Source: Forficula auricularia (taxonomy: Eukaryota > Arthropoda > Insecta > Dermaptera > Forficulidae). Taken from it: a DNA stretch of 64,000 bases. Both the position numbers and the translations under genes were made by a program. Shown here piece by piece: positions 46,611 through 57,133 of this stretch. The notes beneath the pieces were generated by a model. That model ran no database searches, was not told where the DNA came from, and saw only the letters and a program-made list of their open reading frames with translations. The stretch's first letter is position 1; each line of letters opens with the position of its first letter. Where the stretch lies: the NCBI GenBank assembly GCA_024734495.1, contig JALMQS010000099.1:97691481-97755480 (forward strand). Direction: 5' to 3'.

Positions 46611-47044
46611 AATTCCCTGATTAATCACTTGGTACATAACATATATATTTAATTTTAAAACTCACTAATAATAGTTCATTACAAATATATTAAAATTAGG
46701 AAATTTAATAAATTTGAAATATTTTCTATTAATGAGTGGTAGAACTTAATGCTGAATTGATAAAAGGCAGCCCAAGAATAATGAAAACCACAAATTCCGA
46801 ATAAAAGTTCTTATTATGTTAGAACGTTTACTTTATTTCTCTTAAAAAACCGACGATTCGGATGGTCTTCCCTCCTTCTTCATATGCTTTAAAGAGGTCA
46901 ACGAAGGAGAGCCTCCGTGTATATTAATATTACCATATTTTTTTATAATATCAATTAAATTCAAAACTTTGTAAACAACAATGCCTTAATGATGACAAGA
47001 GCTGGTCAAAACGTTAAAAAAATAAAATAAATTCTATTTTTAAT
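46611..47044. other. AT-rich sequence with worn hammerhead-like motif
   Basis: 46846-46895 on the minus strand reads AUGAAGAAGGAGGGAAGACC then AUCCGAAUCGUCGG: same plan as the motifs elsewhere, but with GAAA changed to GAAU. Nothing else recognised. Confidence 0.35.
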
Positions 47045-47840
47045 TTTTAACCGACTTCAAAAAAGAAGGAGGTTCTCAATTCGACTATTTTTTTTTTTGT
47101 ATATGTTACCTGATATCTTCGCCAATTGTGAACCGATTTTGATGATTTTTTTGCATTGGGCTCAGTCTAGTTTCCGATTGGTCTTGTTTTTTTTTCATTG
47201 GTATTGGACCATTTTTGTTATGTTTGTTCAGGCATAACTTCTTTGTTTATGAACCGATTTTGATGATTCTTTCTGCGTTTGGATCAGTATATCTCTAAGA
47301 TAGTCAAGATACCTAACTATTTATTTATTTTATGTATGTTCAGCTAGAACTTTTTGCAACGTGGACCGATTTCGATAATTCTTTTTTATTGGAAAGGGGT
47401 GGTCCCATATTAATTTGGTCAAGTTCAGATGATATGATCAATGACGAAATAACGTAAATCTCCAATTCTTATGAGCAAATAATCGAAATTATAATAAATA
47501 AAATCTTTTATGAAAAAAAATCTTAAAACATTCATTTAAAACCCACAAACGTTTCGAGAGAATTTCTATATTTATGAATTGAATTTTATTATCATTTTCT
47601 GATTCCTTCGCCCGAATCTGTCTCTTACGAGATGCATACAAAGTATTATCTTAAGTCACTATTAATAACATCAATAAAAAGAGAAAAATAAAAATAATTT
47701 TTATAAAAAAAAATAAAACCGACTTTAAAAAAATTAAATGCAACAAATAAAAATCAAATAAAATAATTATCTAATTTAGTTACAACTAAACGACGAAATA
47801 TTAACATGAAATCACTTTTTGAAGTCGGTGCGACATGTGA
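47045..47840. mobile_element. Composite CCGACTTC element, head complete
   Basis: Opens AACCGACTTCAAAAAAGAAGG and AGGTTCTCAATTCGACTA, a head seen in many insect genomes, followed by paired GAACCGATTTTGATGATT phrases, and ends in a partial foldback core ending GAAGTCGGTG at 47828. Inverse of 43440-44340. Confidence 0.75.
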
Positions 47841-48099
47841 AGGTCCCAGGTTTTAACCCCGGCTGATCCTTTTGTCTATAAAAAAACTTCTCGTTGTTCT
47901 CTAATTTAATTTAATTACAAATAATATTAATACAGTAGAGTCCTGAAAACTCGGCACTCGAGAACCCTGCAGATAACTCAGTGACACCTTGTGCAGGGCA
48001 AAAAAATCGCGCGCTGCAAACCCGTTCATGGGTTTTCATTATAGACAGCTTTATGCCTTCATAAAGTATTTTTCTGAGGTCTGTCTTATCAGGTAAATT

Positions 48100-49470
48100 G
48101 CTGTACATTGGGTTCAGTCTAGTTTCCGATTGGACCCATTTTTTTTTCATTGGTATTGGACTTTTTTTTGCCATGTTTGTTCTATGTTTGTTCAGGCATA
48201 ACTTCTTTGTTTATGAACCGATTTAGACAATTCTTTTTATATTGGAAAGAGGGTACCGTAGGGGTGATATCATATTAATTTGGCTAAGTTCTGATAAAAA
48301 GATCAAGGCGAATTAACATAAATTTCCAATTCTTATGAGCAAATAATCGAAATTATCTATATAATAAAAATGAATTTCTTTTTCTTTGTAAGCGCAGATC
48401 TCTCAAATGCCTGGGCTGATTTGGCTAATTTTTTATTTAAATGTTCGTAATAGTCCATTTCAGGTTAATACGTAAAAAAATTGGAAAAGTAGCCCGGAAA
48501 ATTGGAAAAATTCACTAAAAACTAAAACTAAATCTGTATAGCCAACATAGCTTGCCAAACAATAAAAGAACTAAACTAGCAAACTAAACATTTGTTGGCG
48601 GCACTGTTTGTCATATTTTTGAATGTCATTCATTCTTACTAGCATAGATAATAGAGTTCTAACCACATTATCGTTGAAGAAGAATTTAATAATGCAACAA
48701 AGATTTAAAAAATCTATTTTTTTAAAGTACATTTAAAAACAAAAATTAAAAAAATAAACTGCAACGGATCGTTGCTAAACTTTATCAATGTACTATCTTA
48801 TTCTAAAATAAAGTACTTTAAAATATAATTTTACAAAAAACTATACTTGTATGACCTTTTTTGTGGCCTTGAAACTAGTAATAAATAAAATCTTTTATAA
48901 AAAAATCAATCTTAAAACGTTCATTTAAAATCCGCAAACTTTTCTAGAGAATTTCTATATTTATGAATTTAATTTTATTATCATTTTCTGATTCATTCGC
49001 CCAACGAATGCATGCAAGGTATTTTATTAAGTCACTATTAATAACATCACTAAAAAGAGAAAAATAAAAATAATTTTTATAAAAAAAAAAAAAAACCCAA
49101 CTTCAAAAAAATTAAATGCAACAAATAAAATAAAATCCACTAAAAGGTATAAAATAATTATCTAATTTAGTTACAGTTAAACGACGAAATATTTACATGA
49201 AATTACTTTTTGAAGTCGGTGCTAAACAAACTATATAAGCGAGAGAGTACCCGTCAATCGTAGCATAATATCCGTCGAGGTCCTTTCATAAAATGTATAT
49301 GTTTGGCACCGACTTCAAAAAGTGATTTCATGTAAATATTTCGTCGTTTAGTTGTAACTAAATTAGATAATTATTTTATACATTTTAGTGCATTTTATTT
49401 TATTTTTTGAGTTTTTATTATTTTATTTCTTGCATTTAATTTTTTTGAAGTCGATTTTTTTTTATAAAGA
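48100..49470. mobile_element. Composite CCGACTTC element with internal insertion
   Basis: A worn head (GGTTCAGTCTAGTTTCCGATTGG, AACTTCTTTGTTTATGAACCG) is followed by sequence that includes a fragment of the 9.7-kb repeat family (48765-48885, GCAACGGATCGTTGC). The tail and foldback core run from 48890 to 49470 (GGCACCGACTTCAAAAAGTG). Confidence 0.65.
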
Positions 49471-50320
49471 TTATTTTTTCCTTTATTTTGATGCACAATG
49501 AATAGAAAAATCATGAAATAAATCTTCTGGGCAAGAAAAAAATTTATTTTGTCGACCTGTGCAATTAAAGGGGATATTATTAATTGATAATGGAATGATA
49601 ATTAAGAGGGCCAAGGGGGTCTTTCGTAAATAATAATTATATATTATTTTAATTCAATATTAAATATAATAGAGGACCCAGGTTTATGGTAAAATCATGT
49701 GGGATGGCCAGATCAGTTTATTTTTCTGAAAGGATCCCTCTCTCCCCCCTTTCAACTCTATAAATTCAGGAGAAGTTTCGGTTTTTTTTTCCACCCCCAC
49801 GGCTATCTCGTATCTCCAGCTCATCTTCACAGGCGGCGGCATTGCCGGGCACAGTTCACAAAAAGAGTCAGGGGCTGTCTTTTAACAAGTCCTTCAGATA
49901 TCCCTATTCACTAGGCCTGTTGTTTTTTTTTTCTATTTTTTCACACTCTTAAGAACCCTAACGCCTTTTCAACTTTCTAGAATTTCTCCCCTTTTTTTCG
50001 AATACCTTTAGAGAATCAAAACCTGTTGACCTGACATCGGCATTAGGATCTTTATTGTCTGTGATTGTATCCAATGAGAATCACAAGAATTTAATAAATT
50101 CTATGAATTTGAGTTTAATAGGGTCTGGAAATAAATCATGAAGCAAAAAGGGAATAGAAAAAATCAGAATATTTGATTTAATATGAAAATTAGGGGAAAA
50201 AATGATACTTTTTCAAGACTAGCTACGCTGCTTGCAGTTCGGTGAATGAATTAATTTATTAAATAGTAATTGAAAAGTTTTATTTTACCGAGAGTACCAG
50301 AGTTTTTGAATCATAAACAG
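49471..50320. other. Repeat fragments, no gene
   Basis: 49490-49560 matches 42515-42590 (GCACAATGAATAGAAAAATCATG). 49650-49735 is a worn CTTTACC-family right end (CCAGGTTTATGGTAAAATCA). The rest, including a pyrimidine-rich tract at 49735-49800, is unassigned. Confidence 0.4.
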
Positions 50321-50324
50321 AAAA

Positions 50325-52370
50325 AAAGAGGTTGCCCTCTGCTTGATGAAAATATAAACATACACACATATTAATATATCAAATATATATATATTTCAGA
50401 AAAACGCGTTTTTAGTAAGAACTCGTTCTTACTAGTTAAAGCGCGTTTCACTGAAAACCTTTATGGCAGAGAGTCGAGGGAACTTTTTTAGCTATTACCC
50501 CAAAATATTTTTCCATAGGTCGCTATTACCCCTACATGAAAAGCAAAAAAAAGCAAGGTAAATGTATCTTATCTTATTATATTAAACGAGCAATTCTTGT
50601 ATATATATTTAGAATCGGTTTGTCGAAAAAAGGGCTCTAACGATTTGGATGAAATTCACGGGTTAGGCGGGTTTTTGTGTTGACAATTCGATCTATCACG
50701 GTCTCATCTTCGGCTAAGTTGTTTTTGATGGGTTTTTTCGTTAATTGAAATAATTATTCACAGGTGGTTGTCTCGATAAAAATTTATAATTACATTTCTT
50801 TCAATTTATTTTTAATAAAATTAATTGTTTTTTTTATTTTAAATTTCACTAATAGATCATTACAAATGTTATTATATATTAGAATTTGCCAATTTAATTA
50901 AATAAAGGTATTTTTCTATAAAATAATTTAATAGAATATCAATTTTATTCTTTTAAAAATCCGACAATTCGAAGGATCGTACCTCCTTCTTCAGGATTTA
51001 AAAGGGTCAAAATAAAGGAAGGGGGTGTAAATTAGTCATGTCGGAAAATAAATATTTTAATCGTTCATATCTCGTCTTCGGAAAGTCGCAGAGCCTTGAA
51101 ATTTGAAACTTAAGCTATTTAGAAGCAAAAAGTTACCGAGCATCGCTCCAGGCACTTATTTATTATTTATTGAATTAATTGGAATTCACATGGAAACTCT
51201 CTGTAAGTAAATAAAAATTGTAAACATTAACATAATTCAAACGCTTTTACGTTTTAGAAAAATGATGTTGTTTCATTTTCGCTAAAATAACTTCAAAATT
51301 AGGACTTTTTGACATGAGCGCAATTTGAATACAATCCTCGGCATTCAGCCGATTTCTTGCCAGGTTTAACTGACTGCTTTTTAAAAAAGAAAAAAATACA
51401 CCAGCACTCATCATGACAAAAAAATGCATAACTATTATTAAAGTTTTTATATTTTTTTAAACTCTTGTTAATTTTAAAGATTTTGAATTCCTGGAAAAGG
51501 GTATCAAACTTACTAAATGTACTATATACAGTTTATAAAAAATAAAAAAATGTCCTTTTTACCCCCGACAGATTGATTTTTAGCCCATTTGGGGTAATTT
51601 ACTCCAGTTCCCCGACCGCTGCTTTATGGAAACCAGAGTTTACTGATGCTCCGGCTGAGTCTGGTCTCAAAGGTCTAGAATCTTGGATTTTTGAACTTCC
51701 GCCTCATTTTTGGATGTTTATTTTCAAATATTCACACTCGAAAATGTTTCAAAAATTAGAAGCAAAGTTATAGAGGATGGGCTCATTTTTGACATTTTCG
51801 TTTAAAATTTTTTAAAAATAAACATCCAAAATGAGGGTGAGAAAGGATTCTAGACTTTTGAGAACAACTCTCTAACCACCATCAGTAAACTCTAAGTTCC
51901 CACAAAAGTTTATTCTAAATTGAAAGTTTTTTGATCTGAAATAAAATTTATAATTCCAGCAGAAGACACACTCTTTTGTCAGTCTCCTTCAACAAAGTTA
52001 CTTAGTGAAACGCGTTTTAACTAGTAAGAGACACGGTTCTTTACTAATTTTTCATGGGGTCAGTATCACGTGGAATTTTAACATTTTTGTTCTTACTTAG
52101 TATGTTTAACTGAGCTTGTCTGCTAAGTAAGAACAACAACTTTCAATTTCACGCGATACTGACCTACATGGAAAATAATATTTATAATTTAAAAAAAGAT
52201 TGATGATGAAGGCCAGGAGAAGCCTTCCCGAAACTATAGACTCAAACAAATAAATATTATTATATATACATATATATTTATATATATTTGATATATTAAT
52301 ATGTGTGTAAGTTTATTATGCATCAAGCAGAGGATCCTCTTTCTTTCTCTTTGCTAAGTAATTCAAAACA
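50325..52370. mobile_element. Foldback element with 1.7-kb interior
   Basis: The left arm (50325-50395: GAGGTTGCCCTCTGCTTGAT, CATACACACATATTAATATA) and right arm (52255-52370: inverse, ATTAATATGTGTGTAAG, ATCAAGCAGAGGATCCTC) match the arms of 59975-60405. Next to the right arm 52192-52235 holds UUGAUGAUGAAGGCC..GCCUUC then CCGAAAC, a slightly worn hammerhead-like motif. The interior contains GCGTTTTTAGTAAGAAC and GTGAAACGCGTTTTAACTAG as partial inverses, a hairpin at 51628-51908 and a worn minus-strand motif at 50969-50994. Confidence 0.6.
51628..51908. repeat. Internal inverted repeat, about 95-bp arms
   Basis: ACCAGAGTTTACTGATGCTC, TCTAGAATCTTGGATTTTTG and CATTTTTGGATGTTTATTTT recur inverted at 51815-51908 with moderate divergence. 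A 66-codon frame across it is not a gene. Confidence 0.7.
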
Positions 52371-52394
52371 CACCTGGTCAATTGTTTAGTATTT

Positions 52395-52690
52395 TTACGT
52401 TGCCAGACAGGATTATGGTCAAGTATTGTAATCGTGCATAAAAAAGTGGCTTATTTGCTTCGTTTTTTTCAAAATATCTAAAAAACGGCGGAAGCTATTA
52501 TAAAAAAATTGAACAAAACCTTGGCCCTTTCCCTTTAAAGATTTTTGGGGAGTGGCTCTGGGGGGTAGGGAGGTGAAGGCGGGCGATTCTAATTTGTACG
52601 TCAGAATTCTTCCCCCTCAAACAGCAACTTTGAAGGCCATCTGCCAGTTCGGTGATACTAGGGGTGGCTAGTTTAAGCCAAATTGACACA
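52395..52690 (+). mobile_element. CTTTACC-family left-end fragment and adjoining sequence
   Basis: CAGGATTATGGTCAAGTATTG through AAAAACGGCGGAAGCTATT is a worn left end of the family. The GC-richer sequence after about 52525 is unassigned. Confidence 0.6.
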
Positions 52691-52770
52691 CTGTATATAT
52701 AAAATTAAGGATTTGCTTGTTTATTTGTTCAAATCACTGCCAAATTTTGCTTGCACACGTCTTCAAGCAA

Positions 52771-53005
52771 ATTAATAAAGCTGAGGTTGTAGGGAAATAA
52801 GGACAATAAGATTTAAAAAAAGAAATTATTTTTCAGAATCTGTTTGATTGATTGGCCTGATCTGTTTGCATAAGAAGCGAATATTGATAAAATGACAAAT
52901 ATGCAAGGAAGTTAATTTGTTGAGCCCTGAGAAAGTCAACAAAGTTGACGAAATGTTGGCAAAAACTATAAAATAATTTCCCTACAACAACTTTATTAAT
53001 TTAAT
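52771..53005. mobile_element. Short TIR element with hammerhead-like hairpin
   Basis: TTAATAAAG.TG.GGTTGTAGGGAAAT at the left and its inverse (ATTTCCCTACAACAACTTTATTAA) at the right. At 52926-52960 it has CCUGAGAAAGUCAACAAAGU then UGACGAAAUG: a perfect GUCAAC-AAA-GUUGAC stem next to a worn CUGANGA box. Confidence 0.65.
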
Positions 53006-53597
53006 CAATGGAGATAAATAACCAAAATAGTTTCACGCAAAGAAAGTTATGAACGAAAACACTCTCAACAAAATTCCCGTATTGTCTTTCTGTCTGTTTC
53101 CGTGGGTTTCAAGCAAATTTTGCTCACGATTCACGTAAAAATGGCTGGAGGGATTAGAGGGACGGAATTTCATATTTGGATTAGATGTGTGAAAGCGGGC
53201 GTCAGTAGCTAGTATACGTGAAATGTCCCAGTACTGGACTCTATTCTTTTGCACCGGTGCTATGATGGTCCTTATATTGGGTATTTTTGGAATTTTTACA
53301 CCAGCTGAGGCTCTATATGGTTAAAAAATAAACCAAAAAGTAGCTCCCAAGTTTCAAAGTCTATCTCAGTATTTAATCTGTGCCCCAGAGCGATCTAAGT
53401 TTCCCATTTAAATAACATGGAGTTTTTTTGCCATTGAGTTATCAATTTTTATTCAGACCAAAGCAGGGGCTTAAAAAATTTTAAACTATAAGTTTACATT
53501 ATCCTTATAATATTAGCTATCCTTTAGAATTTTATAGATTTCTAGCTATTATAATTTTGGAGTTACAGCTAGAAAAAATAATTTCTAAGAGTAAAAT
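53006..53597. other. Unassigned sequence with one repeat fragment
   Basis: 53262-53525 matches 40920-41095 (see there). 53006-53260 contains no supportable feature. Confidence 0.4.
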
Positions 53598-54165
53598 AAA
53601 ACCGACTTCGTAATTAAATGCAACGAATAAATATTACACTAAAAGGTATCAGAAATAATTATTATCTTATTTAGTTACAGCTAAACGACGAAATATTAAC
53701 ATGAAATTACTTTTTGAAGTCGGTGCCAAACAAACATACCTATAAGCGAGCGTACCCACCAAACGTACTAAGTAAGATCCGTCGAGTGCGATTCATAAAA
53801 GGTATGTGTTGGCACCGACTTCAAAAAGTAATTTCATGTTAATATTTCGTCGTTTAGTTGTAACTAAATAAGATAATAATTATTTTATACCTTTTAGTGT
53901 ATTTTATTTGTTGCATTTAATTTTTTTGAAGTCGGTTTTATTTTTCTTAAAAATTATTTTATTTTTCTCTTTAGTGATGTTATTAATAGTGATCCTATCA
54001 TCAGAACTTGACCAAATTAATATTGCACCATCCCTAAGATACCCCTTTCCAATAAAAAAAGAATCATCGAAATCGGTTCATAAACAAAGAAGTTAGTCCT
54101 GAACAAACCTAACAAAAAAGGTTCAATACCTATGAAAAAAATGGGACCAATCGGAAGGTAGACTG
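53598..54165. mobile_element. Composite CCGACTTC element, cut by assembly gap
   Basis: Foldback core 53598-53945 followed by the tail and part of the head in the same orientation as 43020-44340 (ACTTGACCAAATTAATATTG, GAAATCGGTTCATAAACAAAG). The element runs into the N gap. Confidence 0.7.
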
Positions 54166-54265
54166 NNNNNNNNNNNNNNNNNNNNNNNNNNNNNNNNNNN
54201 NNNNNNNNNNNNNNNNNNNNNNNNNNNNNNNNNNNNNNNNNNNNNNNNNNNNNNNNNNNNNNNNN
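54166..54265. other. Assembly gap (100 N)
   Basis: Exactly 100 N, a conventional placeholder for a gap of unknown size, lying between two repeat copies. Confidence 0.99.
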
Positions 54266-54802
54266 AAAGGACGAGGATGACTTTACCAGACAACCTGGAC
54301 CCAAAAATTATTTATAATCATGTAGGGGGAGGGGGTTAGTATTTTCATTTTTATACTTCTGGTGTCCCACTGATTATGTATACAAAATTTGGTTTAGTTT
54401 GGTTAATGTCCAAGATTTTCATTTTTTGACCCGCCCCTCTCCACCCCCTTAATTTTGGGTCGATATTCACCAAAATCTAATCAACTCTTAATCTCAATGG
54501 ACCATAACTACGTGTGAAATTTGGTTTCGATATTCACCCTAGATTTTGAGCTAGCTCGTCTACAAAAATTTGATAACGCATAGACTAACAGACATTTTGA
54601 CAAAACAATTATTATCTCGAAAAATATAATTTTTTCGATGTCCACTTATACAAAGCTTTTTTGTAGAGCGAAATGTCATGGTTTCGCTCAATTCTTTTAT
54701 TCAAAATAGTTTCAGCCGTTTTTTTGATATATTTCGAAAAAAACAACTATTTTCATGCACGATTACAATACTTGACCATACCCTGTATGGTAAAGTAAAA
54801 AG
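54266..54802 (-). mobile_element. CTTTACCATACA-family copy, internally deleted
   Basis: Starts just after the gap at GACTTTACCAGACAACCTGG and ends GACCATACCCTGTATGGTAAA, with a central deletion relative to 33428-34110. Confidence 0.8.
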
Positions 54803-55986
54803 CTATTCTTCTATAAATCGCTTAGGTCGATAGAATGGTTTGAAGATTTTCCGATTTATATAGCTTTTGTAGAGAATTTCTCGAAAAATATTTTGAATCG
54901 AAAAAGATACATAGAATCTCATTTACTCATTAGATATTACCATATATCTTACATTCTTAGTTTGGTTTGTCTCTTAATCGTTTCTATTTTTCCATTAATG
55001 ACAATTAATAACAATTTCCGTGATTCGATTGTGTCAACTTTAGCTAGTTCAATCCCGAATGTTTTCATTGTCAAGGCTAAAAGGCAATTTTGGGAAATCC
55101 GTCAACCTTAATCCCTTCAGGCGACGACAAAATCTTTTACTTTCTCTCTTTTTATTTCTTTTCATTCATTTTTTCGTTTCTTATTTATTTTATTTTTTTA
55201 CCAAGCTTATCAACCAGACGTGTTTAAATAAATGACTATCTTCGAAGAGTGAATATTTTAAAACGAGCTTTTCGTGCGTGCCTTCGGCACGCCCTCGAAG
55301 CTCGGCCCCTCCGGGCTAGTGCCCTGGCGGGCGGCGTCTCGGTACAAAAATTTTATTCCTCTTAAAAAACCACACTCCAAATGTATACATGTAAACTCCC
55401 GAAAATACATAGTCTCTTAAAAGTTTCGCCTCATGAAATGAGGCTCTAGATATGAATCTGGAAGTATTTTTTTTTCTATAATCTACAGCATTGTGATATT
55501 TTTTGTGTGGAAATAGATTTATTTAAATAAGTGGTATCGTGTGAGGAGGAGAATTATATTATATCATTTTTTTAAAATTTGGGATCGATAATCGATATAA
55601 GGCTCCAAATATTTAAAAGAGATCAGGTGTTGTTTGTATGACAGGCTGCGCTCCAGTATTGCAATGAGAAACTCATATGGGCATGCGTGTCTTTAGTCTT
55701 TTAATTTTGTAAAAATCAAAAAATAAGAATAACAAAATTTAGATTTTTAAAAAAATTATAAAAAAGTGGCAAATTATTAAAAAATAAACAAATCATATAT
55801 AAAATCAAATAAGATGTGATTGATTTCTTTTTCTGTGCGCAAAGAAAAGCGAATTGAATATTTAATTTTTGAGTGGTGAGAGGGGGGGGGGGGGTAATAA
55901 TTATCAATATATTTAATGTTTCTTAATTTAAAATCAATTGGAGTCTTTAATTTCAAAATTTGAGTCCAAATTACGATTATATTTCA
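54803..55986. other. No gene supported; GC-rich anomaly inside
   Basis: 54893-55111 is an open frame of 72 codons with a hydrophobic centre (SYILSLVCLLIVSIFPL) but no splice, start or family support. 55265-55345 is an abrupt GC-rich insert, annotated separately. The rest is AT-rich, with a G-run at 55880-55892. Confidence 0.3.
55265..55345. other. 80-bp GC-rich insert with strong hairpins
   Basis: GCGTGCCTTCGGCACGC is a perfect stem with a TTCG loop; GAAGCTCGGCCCCTCCGGGC and CCTGGCGGGCGGCG follow. The composition is opposite to the flanks, with sharp edges. Origin unknown. Confidence 0.6.
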
Positions 55987-56051
55987 AATTTGCCGCAAAT
56001 ATACCGATGGCGCTCTCTCTCGGCAGCATTACGTCAGCGTTGCGGCAAATT
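55987..56051. promoter_or_regulatory. 12-bp perfect inverted repeat enclosing a CRE-like site
   Basis: AATTTGCCGCAA (55987-55998) and TTGCGGCAAATT (56040-56051) flank CGATGGCGCTCTCTCTCGGC and ATTACGTCAG (56029-56036 core). GC-rich against AT-rich flanks and 260 bp upstream of a plus-strand ATG at 56313. It could be a promoter of a plus-strand gene, or a very short MITE. Confidence 0.35.
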
Positions 56052-56312
56052 AATCTAGACAAATATATATAGTATATAATTAAATTTAAGTAAGGATTGA
56101 TATTTTGTTTAAACCACACATAATTAATTATAATTATTTATTGAATACGAAAATATGATTGCAGAGTAAGCCGATCGAATTGTCGTAGTTTTATTGAATT
56201 ATTTGTTCGAGTAGAATCAAGTTTCATTTCATATGGTTTTTTTGAACAATTTTTCCTACTCGAGTTTTCGAATAGATCAATGAATATATTTTTTTAATCT
56301 GTATAATTTGAG

Positions 56313-56504
56313 ATGGATGACAATGAATCCAGTATTACAGCGAGCCAGTTGGAGTCTTCAAATCAAGCATTAACTATTGATTTTTTTTAAATTTTTAAAA
56401 TTTGTATCCGGATACCAGGAGCTAATAGGAGTGTACTTTCCTTGCCGCCAAATCAATTTTCATCCACTTTTTGTGAACAAAAGTGTTGTCGATCTCAAGA
56501 GTAG
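56313..56504 (+). other. Candidate first coding exon, frame broken at a T-run
   Basis: ATGGATGACAATGAATCCAG opens MDDNESSITASQLESSNQAL, then TIDFF and a stop inside TTTTTTTTAAA. Beyond it, both the same frame (IRIPGANRSVLSLPPNQFSS, TFCEQKCCRSQE) and the frame reached by removing one T (KFLKFVSGYQELIGV, QINFHPLFVNKSVVDLKS) look protein-like, ending at TAG|GTGAAA. None of the frames joins cleanly to the exon at 59059. Left as a candidate only. Confidence 0.25.
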
Positions 56505-56626
56505 GTGAAATGAAAGAATTTTATTTTTTTATTAAATTTATTTGTGTTTTCCAATTTACCCGTATAGCACAGAGACCAAAATAAAACCCAAATGCAACTT
56601 TTTTGATTGGTTGAATTATAGTCTTT

Positions 56627-56863
56627 CATCATCATCATCATCAGCCTGTCGATATCGACAATCCACTGCTGAATATAGGCCTCTTCCATCAAATGGAAGG
56701 GGGTTGGCATTAAGTCACCACGCTTGCCAGACGGATTGGTGACTAGGAATCAGATTATAGCCGGTCAAATATCAAATGCAGGGACTCTGACTCGAACCCG
56801 GGACTCCTGCTTAGAAGCCTAGTGTCTTTAAGCTCTCGGCTAATCCGATTCCTTTTATAATTT
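56627..56863 (-). mobile_element. tRNA-derived SINE with 13-bp TSD
   Basis: Flanked by AATTATAGTCTTT on both sides (56614-56626 and 56864-56876). On the minus strand it starts with a tRNA-like head (A-box TTAGCCGAGAGC, B-box GGTTCGAGTCAG), passes through the AGGCCTATATTCAGCAGTGG block found in many insect SINE/LINE tails, and ends in a GAT repeat, like the RTE-type LINE at 35.5 kb that may have mobilised it. Confidence 0.92.
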
Positions 56864-57133
56864 AATTATAGTCTTTATATAGCTTTAATTAGGTTGAATT
56901 ACGGTTTCTAAAACGGTAGTTATGTCTCGTTTTTTTCCATTTTGCAACTGTTGTATTATCGTTAAATTATAGTCGCAAAGATTATAATGCAACCGTTACA
57001 AACAGGTTGTCGCCAACATTTTTGGCACCGATTTGCAACTGTTTATTTATAATTAAATATTTCTTTGATTTGATTAATATAATGAATAATTAGACAATTC
57101 TTTAATAAAAAACAATAATCAACATTATATATA

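Noticed and set aside
54893..55111. 72-codon frame with a hydrophobic centre
   Set aside because: AT-rich, no supporting start or splice context; a membrane-like stretch is expected by chance in T-rich sequence.
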